From positions 2,108,001-2,172,000 of the forward strand of contig JAVTLE010000007.1 in the NCBI GenBank assembly GCA_033439295.1: 64,000 bases of DNA, written 5' to 3'. Both the position numbers and the translations under genes were made by a program. Source of the DNA: Deuterostichococcus epilithicus (lineage: Eukaryota; Chlorophyta; Trebouxiophyceae; Prasiolales; Stichococcaceae). Positions 1 to 12,600 of the stretch are shown piece by piece (the stretch's first letter is position 1; each line of letters begins with the position of its first letter). The notes under the pieces are model-generated. The model did no database searches. It saw nothing but the letters and a program-made list of their open reading frames with translations, and had not been told where the DNA came from.

Positions 1-2063
1 TGCAGGGTTTACGGGGTTTTGAGGACAGCCACCATCCCTCAGAACACGCCCGGGGGCAATGCATGAATTGGCCAGCGCAGCCAGTTGCATTTCGTCTCTG
101 GAGGACATGCACCCTGTGGCAACACACATGCCGAGTCACCGCCCCCGCGGGCTGCTGACAGCTCTGTTTCCAGGACCCACCTTGACGCCAAAGCGCTCCA
201 TGAGGCGCACAGTCATGTCCACGTACGGCTGCGACACCAGCTCGTCGGTGATGATGATTTCGACGCCGCCGTCGCCGGTCGCCAGCGGCGCCGCCATCAG
301 CAGCGCCGTCAGGTACTGGCTGCTTACGCTGCCGCCGAGCCGCACCTGTGGATTCGGGATGCACCTGCGGTCTGAGGATGCCTGACATGGGAAGAGCAGC
401 TGTCCAGATGACGAGGAGCGCCTGCCGGCAGCAGGAGGCACTCCAACCAGTGGCTGTGCCGGCCATTGGCTCAGCTGCAAGAAGGGCATGTCCACGGCGT
501 TGACCAGCACTGGCAGGGCAGCCGTGACAGCCGCCAGCTCAGCTGTCGATAAGCCTGATCTGACAGCAGAACAAAACGAGAGCGAGGGGACACCGCCGCC
601 TCACCGTGCCGGAGGGCAGGCCGGCAGCATTGACAGTCACAGGCGGGCAGCCGGTGCCGGCGGTGCACTCCGCATCCACTCCCAGCTGCTTGAGGCCGTC
701 CACCAGGTCGGCGATGGGCCGCTCACGCATGCGGGCGACGCCGTCCAGCACAAACCGGCCGTGCCCCGCCGCTGCCACCGCTGCGCACAGCGGCCTGTTG
801 CGCACGCAGGCGCGAGGCCGTCAATGAGTATTATGGTCAAAACCTGAGCATCCTGCCGCAGTGAGGTGCTTCCGCCCGGCAGGGCCGCCTCACGTCTGCG
901 GGAGTTGCCCCCTGCAGCGCGGCGCGCTGGCGAGCCACTGCTGGCGAGTCGCACGCCGTGGACATCATGGATGTTCAGATCCAGATCAGAGTCAGGCTCA
1001 CGGGTGATTGATCGCGAGCGGTCTGGACTGGCAGCACCAGACCAACATGGCCTCTGCAGAGGGCAACTGTGACAGAGGCCAGGCGTGTAGGCACCGAGTA
1101 CCTCATGGCGGTGCCGGCATTGCCGAGGAAAAGGTCCGCGCCCTGCGCCGGGAAGCGGCCACCGCATCCGCGAACCACCGCGCGGCCGGCCGCCCAGTCC
1201 GCCTCCACTTCCACGCCCAGCGCCTCGAGCGCGCGCACCATGTAGCGAATGTCCTCGCTGTCCTGCTCGTTCGTCCAAATGACGGTCATGCAAAGAACAG
1301 TCACAGCGCGGGATGCACCCACGCTGAATCGTGTGTGCCACATGTAATTGTGTTGGCAAAGCCGCTGCGCCACAATGGTTGGTTCGATGGATGCGCAGAC
1401 ACGCAACCTGTGGCTGCGCACAGCATTTGGGTCCTGCCTGCAGCGCCGCTGGGCGTCTGGACATCGGCATGCGCGCCCAAAGGCATGCTGCAGGAGTGGC
1501 GGGCATGCCTCCGCAAAGTTTTACGCCCTTGGCGGCCGCCATTGCATGCATGCTGATGCGCAAAGTTGCAGTGATGACATCACCACTTCTCACCAGCAGG
1601 TTTTGCACGTTGGTCGTGCCCTCCGCCAGCGCGGCAAGCAGCAAGATGCGGTTTGACAGGCTCTTCGAGCCAGGCAGCTTCACCGTGCCCTCGATGAGCT
1701 TGATCGGCGCAACCTCTATCGACTCCAGCTTCTCTGTTGGTCAGGAAAAGTCAGCTCATATGGCGCCGCAGGCCCGCGAGCTTGCAAACTCAAGATGCGC
1801 GGCGCTGCAATGCCGCCGCAGCCACATGCCGTCACTCGATCACCTGCCACTGCGGCGCACATCGGGACACTGCAGCGCCTGCTGATCAACACATCCTGTC
1901 TTCGCCGCTCTGCTCGTCGTGCGACGCTCCGCTGCCGCTGCCGTGGTGCGAACGCTAGGTGCGCATGCGATGCCACAGGCCTGAGATGTTGGCTGCGACC
2001 GCTGGTGCAGGCGGCCGCAGACCCGGCCGGGCCGGCACGCTGCCAACAGCTGCAGGTGTCCAT
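1..2063 (-). CDS. EPSPS: EPSP synthase (shikimate pathway), chloroplast-targeted, 3' end outside window
   Basis: It makes 5-enolpyruvylshikimate-3-phosphate from shikimate-3-phosphate and PEP, normally in the plastid. Exons read in phase at about 1844-2063, 1594-1733, 1102-1262, 605-794 and 181-345. They encode the class I signatures [27 protein letters not shown] (split by an intron), [14 protein letters not shown] and [19 protein letters not shown]. Retention of GNAGTAMRP is typical of ordinary glyphosate-sensitive class I enzymes. The first exon encodes an Arg/Ser/Ala-rich leader with few acidic residues, suiting a transit peptide. I chose ATG 2063; an in-frame ATG at 2165 adds an acidic stretch and is less likely. 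The C-terminal half lies beyond base 1, and 1-180 looks like intron. The identity is firm; the start is not. Confidence 0.96.
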
Positions 2064-2552
2064 GGCCGCACGCAAACGATGCTGTGGCGCGCGACGCCGT
2101 GGCAAGTGTCGGAACTTGGAAATGTCCGCCGTCGGCCCGTCGCTGAGATCTCCTTGATCCGACATGCAAACCTGAGCGGAAGGTACTGCCGCTCTTCAAA
2201 CTTCTGCCTGCAATCATCCTAAGCGGGCATCTGATCGCTGCGTGCTTTCGCACTGCTGGTCCGCTGCGGTCCTCACACTAGCGCTGCAGAAGCACAGTGT
2301 CAGCCAGCGTCCTACTCACTTGTCAATCAGCCTGGTCTGTGTGACGCATCTTGCGTAGATCACCGTGTCGTCTTGCTACTTTGATATGCCCGCTCCTGGT
2401 GAGGCAATCAAAATGCCTCGCGTTGCACAGATCAAGCTTGCACCATCGCAGGCGCGCCTGGGTGACATACACGATGTAAGCTCAGGTCGATAAGTTGTGA
2501 TATCTCTGGACGGCGCAGGGCGTTTGCAGATGTGAATGCAGACCCGCTTCCA
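2064..2552. promoter_or_regulatory. Divergent intergenic region, EPSPS / TFIIS-like gene
   Basis: About 490 bp separate the two divergent start codons (387 bp if EPSPS starts at 2165). It must carry both promoters and 5' UTRs. I see no convincing TATA box or other named element. The inference rests on gene orientation only. Confidence 0.4.
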
Positions 2553-5500
2553 ATGGGGTCCACAGACGATGAGGTGAGATCAGGCACACCTGCACTGGCG
2601 CATGCGCAGCCTGCTGGCAGTGACCACGGTACTGCCTGAGCGACCGAAATCTTTCGTGCAAAACGTTTACTGGTGTGGCTACAGGAGCTAGGCATTGCCC
2701 AGCTGGCGACCAAGCAGGGCGACGCCGGCGTGAGCGAACCTGCCAAGGTCTTGCACGCTCAGCAGATCCTGAGCCAGACGCTGATAATCTCGCAGATTTC
2801 CAATGTTGAAGGCAGTGCGAATGCCACGGGTACATGTCGTCACCATTTGGGCAAGATTGCCGATGTACGCACAGCCAATGGTCAAGCTTTTGCCGGGTCA
2901 TTGCCACAGGTTGACGATGGCGGCGGCGAAGCCGATGGGCAGCAGGCGGCAGAGGAGGTGCATGAGGATAACACCAAGCCCGCAGAGGAGCCAGAAGCGG
3001 CGGCTGAGGAGGAGCCAGCAGCTGTCAAGCCTGCCGGTCGTGGCCTGAAGCGGCAGGTGGAGGAGATTGATCAACTGACTGACAGTGGCCAAACGTCTCT
3101 ATTGCACTTGTGTTCCTGAGCTTAAGGCACTGTAGACTGAGTTCACGGCGTACGTCATGTCGTTTACGTGCAGAGGGCTGCAACAGACGCAAGAGGACCG
3201 GCTGCCACCAAGGTGAGGGCTAAGAGCCAACCTATGTCGCATGCCGCCACCCTGGTGCGGCTGAGCTGAAGCGTCTGATCCGAGTGGCGCATACAAACCG
3301 GTATGCGACACTGATGTACAACACCTGGCCCTCAAAGCGCCAACGTGCAGGCATGTAGACCAACGTGCAGGCATGTTGACTTGCGACCCTCCCCTAATGC
3401 ACCACATGTCGATGCGCAGAAGGAGCCGCCAACGCGGCGCTCAGGTCGCACCGCCAAGGCGCCTGACCCATACAATCCGACGCTCGGCGGCAGTCGCGAC
3501 CTGCGGCGAGGTGTGCCGGCCGGTTGCGTGGTGAAGTGAAGGCGCATGGCACGTTGTCTTCCAGATGGCTGGCTGCATGGCTGTGGCAGGCAGGAGGTCA
3601 GCGGCGGTCAGCTGTGACTAAGTTCAACGCCAGACACGAGTAGAGCTCGTGCCGCACTGTCACTGCCTGCTTCTGCCAAACATTCCACCTCCTACAAAGC
3701 CGCGCCTGCCTGCTGCTCAGCGCACTTGACCTGTGGCGCAGGCAAAGGGTCCGGGGCGTTTGAGGGTGCGGCTGGCGAGGCAGCAGAGGACGAGGTGAAG
3801 GAGGAGGAAGGCGCTCCGCCAGCAAAGAAACTGCGGCGGGGGCCTCAGAAGGCAACACCGCCAGTGTCAGAGGCTGAGGCCAAATCGACTGGCCGCAAAG
3901 GTGGGCAGTCGAGCCAGGTTTTGCTGTCAGGGGGAGGCGCCTGATTTTTTCATGCCGCTTGGCGTTTGGGGCCGTCGTACGTGTATGGTTCAGATTCAAT
4001 GTGTTGATGCGCCCCAGCACTTGCGATAGTTAGAGTAATCTCACATATTGACAAATCTTTCAAGTGGGTTAGCACACCAGCACAGTCATCTTGCAACGGC
4101 GGTCAGTCGGCGGGGCAGACACTGCAGCGGCTTGCGCAGGCTAGCTGAAACTGGTAGCCAGCATGACAGTGTTTCGCGTGCAATGTATGCAGGCAAGCCG
4201 AAGGCGGCAGACAATGGCGATGACGATGATGAAAAGGGCTCAGTGGAGACCGGGCTGCCGACTTTCGATGATGACGACAAGGAAGGCGGCACGGCTGACT
4301 CTCCGGCGGGCGACGGCGCCGTGGAGGCGGCGTCAGACACCCCTCGCGGCGCGGCGGGAAAGGGCGGCGGGCGCGGCGGGAAGGGCGGCCGCGGCCGCGG
4401 GGGGCGCAGGGGTCCTGCTGCAAAGGCGCCGGGATCAGGTCTACTGCTCTCTACTGCAGCCCGCTGCTGGTGGTTGCTGCCGCAGCGGCGTGCACATCCT
4501 GCCCAGGCTGCCTGTCGATTATCAACGATAAGAACTGCTACCAAATCCCCTGACGGAGCAGCTTTCGAAGTGTTGATCCGTCAGAGCAGCATTCTGAGAA
4601 CGCACTGAGAGCGCCTAGTAACTCGAGAGCTGTCGACAGTGACGCTACCGGCTGAGCTGGCGCGGGGTGTGCGCAGGCAAGCGGGGTGCGGGAGGCAGGG
4701 GTCGAGGCCGTGGCGGCCGCGGCCGCGGCAGCAGCGGGGACACCTCGCCAAGGGACTCCTCGCCGGCGGCCAAGCAGGAGGAGGCGGCGCCCACCGCTGC
4801 AGCCGCTGCGCCGATGGACGAGGACATCGAGCACGTGGCAGCGGCGGCGGAAGCGGCTGGCAAGCCTGCAGCAGCACCAGCGGCGGGCGGAGAGGGCGCT
4901 GCATCCGTTGCGGATGAGGGAAATAATGACGAGGCGCCGGCGGCGAGCAAGGCCGAGGCGCCGAGGCCGCCACCCGTCAAGGCCAAGGCGGAGCCGGCGG
5001 CAGGTGCCAAGCCGGCGGCAGCTGTTGCCAAGGAGGAACATGCGCAGGCGGATGCGGCACAGGGGGAGACAGCAAAGTTGTCGCGGCCCAAGCGCCTTCG
5101 CAAGGCCGGCGATGCACCCCGGCTGGCGGCGCAGGTGCCTCCCTCTTGTCAGTACGATCTCTAATTTGAGAATGCGCTTAGTGGGCTGCTCCGAGCTGCT
5201 CTCAGTCATCTAGCCAACCTCCTTCGAAGGCTCCGTCAGTGTGGCGGCACAGCGTGAAGCTCAGGCTGTGATGCACAGATTGGTGCGTTCGTTGCACAGG
5301 ATTACGACGACGATGAGGAGGAGGAGCATGCACGCCCGTCCTCCGCCAAGGCGGCGCATGTCGGCAGCCCCACCGGTCGCCGCAAGTCCAGGCGAGCCTT
5401 GCTCTACCGTCGATTTCTGCAGCTTTCCTCAGGCAACACACACCTATCGACAAGCCTGCATTGCAGCTGAGAACCTGTCTTGCCGTATGGGCGACGTCTA

Positions 5501-8500
5501 TTTACCTTGCAGCAGCCGAATGCGGCAGCGTCAGCATCGCATGCTCTTCTCCCGAGAAGCTAGTAGATTCTCATGCCTGCGGTGTCACTGCCGCTTTGCT
5601 CAACGCTTCAGCGTGGTATGCTTGTGGCATAACGTACCTGCTTTGGCGCAGCACCTGCAGTCAGACGGCAGGCATTCTAAACACGACACTCTGTTGACAC
5701 CCGCCAGGTCTCCGGAGGACATGGACGAGGCGCCGGACGGAAAGTCGACAGTCACTATGCGTCGATCTTTGCTCATGACATTCGCTGCTTGAAACATGCT
5801 TTGTTGAATGCCACAGGCCATCGGAGGACGTGGACGAGGGGTTGGACAGGAAGAGTAAGGAGGTGAAGCGCGAGCAGCGCAAACTGCTGGCCGCCAAGAC
5901 CGGCTACGACCTTGCCTGCCAGCAGGCCAGGGAGGCCGCCAGCAATGTGAGATGCATCGCAAGCAAGAGGAGAAAAACCCTGCTCGGACCCTGCTGAGGT
6001 GCCCACATGCTTGCTTGCCTTAGATGCAGCGACCCACGGCCCGGCGCCGGCAGCTTGTCAGGGTGCCGGACTGGACCATGTGCTACGGTCGTTGCGGCAC
6101 ATCGGTTGAGCTTCCTGCGCCGGCTGTGTCGACACACGTCCACAAGTCGTACAGTGGCGGCTTGCAGCTGCGCAGCTTCGCATCCAGCGAAGGGTGGCTT
6201 GCCGCAGAGCCCGGTGTGATGCCATTCCCGTGCGCCCCTCGCAGATGGCGGATTGCCTGGCGGAACTGCAGCGCATGGACTCCATCGGCATCCAGCAGCT
6301 GCAGGCGACGGGCGTCGGAAAGACGGTAGCCAACATCTCCAAAAGCGCCAAGTCGGCGCCATTCATGGAGGCTGCTGGCAAGTCGGCCAGGTGGGTCCAT
6401 GTTGCCTGGTTCAGGGGCTGAATCTGGGCGGGCAGCTGCGTGCATACTGGAATGCCGACGCAAGCTGGGAATCACACGCATTCCACGCCTGCCAAACGTG
6501 CAGAGTTGGAGTTTGGTGTGTGGTGTTGCAGCACCTCCACTGCTGGCTTCCTCGCAGCCACGGTAGAGTCAGTACGTGTGTCAGTGCTCGCTGCAAAGTC
6601 GCCAGGCCGGTACGCCCTGACACGAGAGGGCAGGGACACTGTAGGGCGAGGCGCCTCCCCCAAAGCATGCCGCCTTCAACCTGTCCGCAGCGCGCTGCTG
6701 ACGAGCTGGAAGGCCATCGCCGGCGGCGTGCCGGCGCCCACGCCGCCGCCTGCCGCAAAGGCGGCGCCGAAGCCCGCGCCCGGCCGCGCGCCCGACTCTG
6801 CCGGCGCGGGCGGCCAGCGGCCGGGGCGGCCACGCCCGGCGCGGTCAGGGCGGGCAGCGGGCGCCGCCCGCGCGNCGGCGATAAGGCGGGCGGCCGGGCC
6901 GGCGAGGCGGGGCCGCTGCGGGAGCGCTGCGCCGAGCCCAAGGCCGAGCTGGCAGACCTCCAGACCACAGGTGCGACATTCGCAGCGTGCAGCAGGCAAC
7001 CTGAGGTCATCAGCTGTGGTTCGTGTTGCCTGCCTCCGGCCAGTCTTGCACTGCTACACACAAAGAGCAATGTCCCCTGCCAGGGGATCCTGAACACATC
7101 ATGCGCAATTGCGGCGCCAACTATGTGTCCAGTGCAAAACCAGCATCATGACGTTTGATGACATATGTGCCCCAGGCGACGAGCTGCGCGACAAGGCGAT
7201 CCACATCCTGACGCTGGCGCTGGCGCCGGCGCAGAGCCCCGCTGCCGCCGCTCGCCGCCTGGAGGCCGCCCTTTTCAAGGTGCACGGCGCCAACGGCGCT
7301 GGAGTCAAGGTGCTTTCCTCGTCCTTCCTTTCCTTCACTTTCCTTCCTCGCTGCCTGAGGCTTGGGGCCCACCCTCATGAGACGTCCTTTCCAGCCCAGA
7401 GGCCGAACAGGCGACCATGAAGGCGGCGTTGTGCAGCTGGGCAGGAGGGCTGCCTTGGCACGCCTTGGCATGTCCTCCGGCTTATGGCTTGTAAGACAGC
7501 ACAATTTCGAAGCTTGCTCTTGCAATGCTTAGGCCAGCATGCATGCTGCCCCTAGTGCAACGCTGCAGGGCACGCGTGGCAACAGCCGTGTGACATAGGG
7601 CCCCTTTGGTGCAGGGCAACTATGCCCGGAGGCTCATGGCGCTGTACTACTTTCTGTCGCCAGAGTCCCCCCTGTCGGCGCCTGCGCTCCGTGATAAGAT
7701 CCTCATGGGTGCGACGCCCTTTGGCATTGCCCTCTTGCTGCTGTCCGGCTCTTGTTTTGCACTGGATGCCGGGCCTTGCGATGCAATGAATCTTCGCCTC
7801 GACAGCTCGATGTTCTGCACAGTCCCTGCATATGACCGGCACTTGAACGGTCGCTCCCGACTTGCATCGTAACAACAGCCATCCTGCTCAGGCTGTTGTG
7901 GTGACTCGTTCCTGGAAAATATGTATGGCCCTTATCGGCGTGCAGCGGGCATTTCGCCATACGAGGTGGTGGGCATGGACGATGGCGCCGTCGCAGAGCT
8001 GGCCGGGCGCGCATCGGCGCCGCAGCAACCGGAGACCGCCCCTGCCGGCGCTGCGGACCTCGAGCCGCAGCCGGGCGCGACGACGGAGGACCAGGCCATA
8101 CCGGGGGCGGCCGCGGCNGCNGGCGNCCCTCCNACACANCCGCCGACCGCGGATNGCCGCGAGATCGGCAGCGCGGCAGCGGCGCCGCCGAGCGGCCACT
8201 TGACGCCGCAGCTGCTGGCGCCCGGCGGCAGCTTCCTTGCAGACGGCGGGTCGCGCGATGCGCTTGCGGCGGCGCCGGAGCCGCCCGGCGACCTGCCGCC
8301 GCCCGCGCCGCGGCAGGCTGCTGCAGCAATCGCGGACGCAGTCGCAGCAGCGGACCAGGCGACGGACATTGACGTGGATGCAGCGGCGCCCTTCCAGCAG
8401 CCGTCGGAGCCGCCGCCGCCGCCGCCAGAACTGTGCGGCGTGGCAGTGCAGGAAGGGCTCGCAGCTGCCGAGCCAAGTGCTGCGGCCAAGCCGGCGTCCG

Positions 8501-9189
8501 ACATGGCGGGCGGCGCCGCAGATGTCGCTATGGACTCGACCGGGCTGCAGCAGCCTGCAGGGGCAGCAGTGCAGGCCAAAGCAATTGCTGCTGCGCCAGC
8601 AGAGGCGACAGCGCCCACAGAGGCTGCCCCTGAGCAGCCGGCAGAGCAGCTGGCTGCCGCAGTGGATGCAGCCGAGGCCTCAGAGCGCCTGCCGGCGACC
8701 GCTGAGGCGCCGCCGGCGCCTCAGGAGCCATTCATGGATCACCACCTGCCGCACGTGCGGACGGGCTATGCCTCCGAGCAGCTGCTTCAGCACCCGGAGC
8801 TTCAGGCTGGCACCCGACAGGCAGCGGCGGTGGTCTCCCCAATGGAGGCGGCGCCTCCACCAGCGCCGCCGCAGCCGCCGCAGCAGCAAGCCCAGGAGGG
8901 TGACGTCCACTACGGCGGCGGGGCATACACGCACGACTCGCGGCCATTCGCGTTCCAGCCACAGCAGGTGGGGGCAGCGACGCCGCCGCCCCCGTCGGCC
9001 CCGAGCCAGGACGCCGAGACGCCCGGCACGCACTTCTTCAATTCGTTCCTCGTGGACCCGGAGGAGGCTGAAGTGTCGGCGCTGCTGGGCGCATCGCAGG
9101 TGGACCCCTCGGCGCTGCTGGCCAGCCCCCCCGGGGCGCCGCTGGGCGGCTTTGATGCTTTGCCGGGGTCGCAGCAGGGCGGCGGCTGA
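2553..9189 (+). CDS. Nuclear protein with TFIIS N-terminal (LW) and TFIIS central domains
   Basis: Exons in phase: 2553-2573, 2910-3056, 3174-3212, 3420-3510, 3742-3900, 4193-4438, 4677-5134, 5300-5391 (GC donor), 5817-5946, 6245-6390, 6691-6970, 7176-7309, 7615-7708, 7946-9189. The N-terminal half is acidic and Lys/Arg-rich with RGRG/GGRG tracts (about 4360-4420 and 4690-4730), suggesting nucleic-acid binding. Next comes a TFIIS_N/LW fold (LQATGVGKTVANISK, then LLTSWKAIA across an intron). A TFIIS_M-like domain follows (DELRDKAIHILTLAL, then YARRLMALYYFLSPESP and ALRDKILMAGISPYEVVGM). The tail is about 400 Ala/Pro/Gln-rich residues. No C-terminal zinc ribbon is visible, so it is not canonical TFIIS; it may resemble Bye1/PHF3-type regulators. 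A single N at 6875 must hide an indel, because the exon joins in frame only with one extra base. Confidence 0.84.
3341..3380. repeat. 20-bp tandem duplication in an intron
   Basis: Two adjacent 20-bp copies beginning CAACGTGCAGGCATGT match at 19 of 20 positions. They lie in the intron before the exon at 3420 and look like a simple local duplication. Confidence 0.9.
5708..5792 (+). other. Decayed or cryptic copy of the next exon
   Basis: After an acceptor-like CCGCCAG, the reading SPEDMDEAPDGK resembles PSEDVDEGLDRK at the start of the real exon at 5817. Both copies fit the same upstream phase. The first has no convincing GT donor and runs to a TGA at 5790-5792. Inclusion would end translation before the TFIIS domains. 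Confidence 0.55.
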
Positions 9190-9317
9190 GGGAAGCTTGT
9201 GCATGCGGGCGGGGGAACTGGCCGGAACCCCACGTCGAGCACTGGGGCCCTGCTTGTACCATACCAGCTCCTACACCACAAAGTAGCCTGCCCTTGTCCC
9301 CGTACCCTTGGTGGATG

Positions 9318-9331
9318 TGTAATGTTTGTAA
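9318..9331 (+). terminator. Candidate polyadenylation signals (two TGTAA)
   Basis: TGTAA occurs at 9318-9322 and 9327-9331, about 130 bp after the stop codon of the TFIIS-domain gene. TGTAA is the usual poly(A) signal of chlorophytes. From 9332 to 9611 I see no gene, only presumed UTR and the promoter of the next gene. Confidence 0.6.
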
Positions 9332-9611
9332 CGCTGTTGCCACCCACCCAGAAGCGGCCTGAAAGTGCACTCGCTCAAAATGCCACGTCAGACTGCATCA
9401 CGTGCGGCATAACAGACAGCGACAAGTGTTACACCTGCCAAACCTAATTTGTACCCATCCGTGTCCACTAGAACCTCGCAAACAATAGGCTGAGCTTCAT
9501 TGCCCGGACGCGCCTCCAGTTTGGTCAAGCATGCGTTATCTGCTGGCCGCGGCCGGCCTGTGCTGTCCTCCCGGGCAGATTAGTCATCACGAATAAGCCT
9601 CTCCAGCCTAC

Positions 9612-12600
9612 ATGGCGCGGGAGGCAGCGGCTGTGATGCTGCTCTTGTTATTATTGCTGCCATGTGTCGTGAGAGGCGCACCAGCTGACGGTCCGGCTGC
9701 CGGCGGCCTCAATCTGGCCACCATAGTTTATAGAGCCGTCTGGCCAGGAATTGTGCCCTACTCGCCCGCAGTAGCGCAGTTGTTCTCAAGCTGCGTCGAG
9801 CAAACCTACGGCCTCAGCAAGCTGCACGCCGCGGTATCGACGGAGGAGGCGCGGCCCAGCCCGTCCTTAGGTGCGCGCCGCGTGCTTGGCAAAGTGTGTC
9901 AGGGTCCACCCCCCTTGTTCCACCTCCCTTCTTCTTGCGAGCAGCGTCGCGCGGCAAAGTGCGCACACAGGACCCTCGGGCGAACACCTGCACGAGCCAC
10001 TGACGCCGTCGCGACTACTCCACGTTGATGCCCTCCGTAGACGTTGTAGTGGCCCGGCGCCTTCAGTGGGTTGTGCAGCTTGAAGGTCATCACAACGTGT
10101 CTGCTTCAGGCGGCGCGTGGGCGGTGCAGTACGGGCAGCTGACCGGCGCCTCCTCTCGCAGATAGGGATAGAGGCTGGGCCATCATACTCCGTCAGCTGA
10201 CGCGTCCTGCTGCTGCAGGTCGCAGGTTGCTCGCTCACAGGCCGGCACCGGCGCCGGGGGCGCGCGAAGCTGCCGCCGCCTACAATGGCGCCGACATCAC
10301 CGTGCGCATCAGCGCTGCCGCGGGCTCCGGGCCGCTGGTGCTGGGGGGGCCGGCCGACAGAATGCAGGCGCTGCTCAGCAGCTGCACCCGTTCAAAGGCA
10401 AGTCAGCTCCCGTTTGCGGCTATTGACAGATCCGCTTTGCGAAACAGGGCCTTTGTGTGCTCCAGTCCTGCGCCATGCGCGGCTGCCGCCGCGCATTCCA
10501 TGGCGCCTTGCTGCCCGCAAAGGGCGTCCGGCGGTCAGCAACGGAAGATTTGAGCTCGAGAATGACGAATGCAGGGCTACGAGGTCACCTTCATCACACT
10601 GTCGCAGAAAGTCGTGCGGGCTGGAGCCGCTGTTGTCGCGAAATCGGTGCTGCCCAGCGTTGCCGTCTGCGCTGAGCTGCAGGTTGGTCGTCGACCGTTT
10701 CCCACTCAATCGCGAGCATGAACAGTGAATAACACAGGAATTACGGACCTGGATGTCACTACGATTTTGCTGCCTTGCCTGATCAATCTGCAGGCGGACC
10801 ACAGAGTGCTCTCCTGCTGCCTAAGGAGCCGTCCCCGACTGGCGCAGGTGACGGGGACATCGGTGCTGCCGTTCACGACCGCAAAGCAGACGGCGGTGCT
10901 GGTGTTCCTGAACGACTACCTGCCCAGCAGCCTGGTGGCGCTGGACATTGAGAGCGTCGCCGTGCAGCCGGCGGCGGGCGCGGCGACCGTGACGCTGCTG
11001 GCGCAGACACAAGATGATCTGAGCAGCTTCCGTGCGGATCTGGAGGAGGCCTGCGGCCGGCCGCTGCAGAATCAGGCTGCGACCGCGGGTCTGGTTGACT
11101 TCGCCGCCAATGTCAGGAGCGCGCATCTGGAGCCGCAGCTGTCGGCGGCAGGCCAGGCTGCCGCGTTCGGCGCCGCGCTGCCGCCCGCCGCGGCCGCCGC
11201 GTTGCAGTCTAGCGGCGCTGCGGCCGGTCCTGCTGCAGAGCAGAGCAGCGCCGGGGGCGGCACGGGCGGCGGCGGCGGGCTGCCAGCCGCTGCCATCGCC
11301 TGCATCGCTGTCGCGGCAGCAGTCGTGACGGCTGCGACACTTGCAGCGGCCGTCGCCCTGTGGGCGAGGCGGCGCCGGCAGCAGACGTCTCCGTCTGCCG
11401 ATGGTGGCGGCGGTGGCGGCAGCCCGCATGGCGGAAAGTCCAGCCGGCTGTCCTGGACCACAGACACCTCGGGCACCGGCAGCCCTTCAGCGTCCGGCCA
11501 CACTGCGGAATGTGACTCTGCCCCATGCGTCCGCACGACCGGCCGCACGAGCGCCGCTGCCGGGGGCCGCGGCGCCGGCAGCAGCGGGCAGACGAACGAT
11601 GCCACCCCCACCAGCGGAGACGCATCGCGCAGCCTGAAGAGCTGCAGCGGCGCCTACGACACAGAGGTGCAGCGCAAACCTGTCGCTTGGTGCCAGCAGA
11701 GCACCTCGAGCCTGTGAAGGCGGCCCTGCAGCAGAGCAGCTGCCGACATGTGGGAAGCTTGCATCTCTGGTTCCCGACGGGCCGCGCATGCTGCCACCAT
11801 GTAGTCGCAGTCAATGCTGTCGAAACCCAGCCCTGGGAGAGGCAAGGCCCAGTCGAACACATGTCACCAGTGCTGGATGGCCTGCTCCCACCTGCTGCCG
11901 TGTGCCGCGCAGTCGCTGCGCAGCATCAACCGCATGGGCCGCATGGACGACTCGCTGCTGGGCTGGGTCATCGACCCTGCGGACATCCAGATCTGCCGGC
12001 ATGCAGACGGCAGCCAGTATGTGCTTGGCTCAGGCAGCTACGGCAGAGTGCGATCCCACCTTCGTGTTCCCGGCACCCATCCCGGATGCTCTGCTCATGC
12101 AGTACCCCTGTCCCTGCTGGATGACCGAGGAGCCCACCGAGGCCGTCTTGTGGCTCTGCATACCTGCTATACAGCAAGTTTCCGGCTCTGTCAAGGCAGA
12201 ATCGACCTGCCTGCCTGTTGCTTGATCGTTGCCGTCCGTTATGTTCACAACAATGTTCCTTTACATCCATGACACCAAACGTTGCAGGTGTACAAGGCTG
12301 TGCGGGGGGGTGTGCAGGACGTCGCCGTGAAGATGCTGTTCAGCGCCGACAGCCCAGACGGCCTCAAGCAGTTCCGAGACGTGCGTCGTCTCCTGTCCAT
12401 CCTGCTGCAGGTCTCCTGCAAGACTGCTGCGCGGCGTACAGCCGCCACGCACTTGTTCACAAGCGTGGCGGCTGCAGCAGCGGCAGCTGATGGCATCGAG
12501 AGGGTTGCCGTCGCGCTACCGTCACATCTCGGTTGCTTATTGTTACTCCAGGCGGTTGGCTCCTGATCCTCATGTTCGAGGTTCCCTTACCGCAGGAATG

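Noticed and set aside
8237-9286. Arg-rich plus-strand frame of 349 codons
   Set aside because: Shifted shadow of the Ala/Pro-rich last exon of the TFIIS-domain gene.
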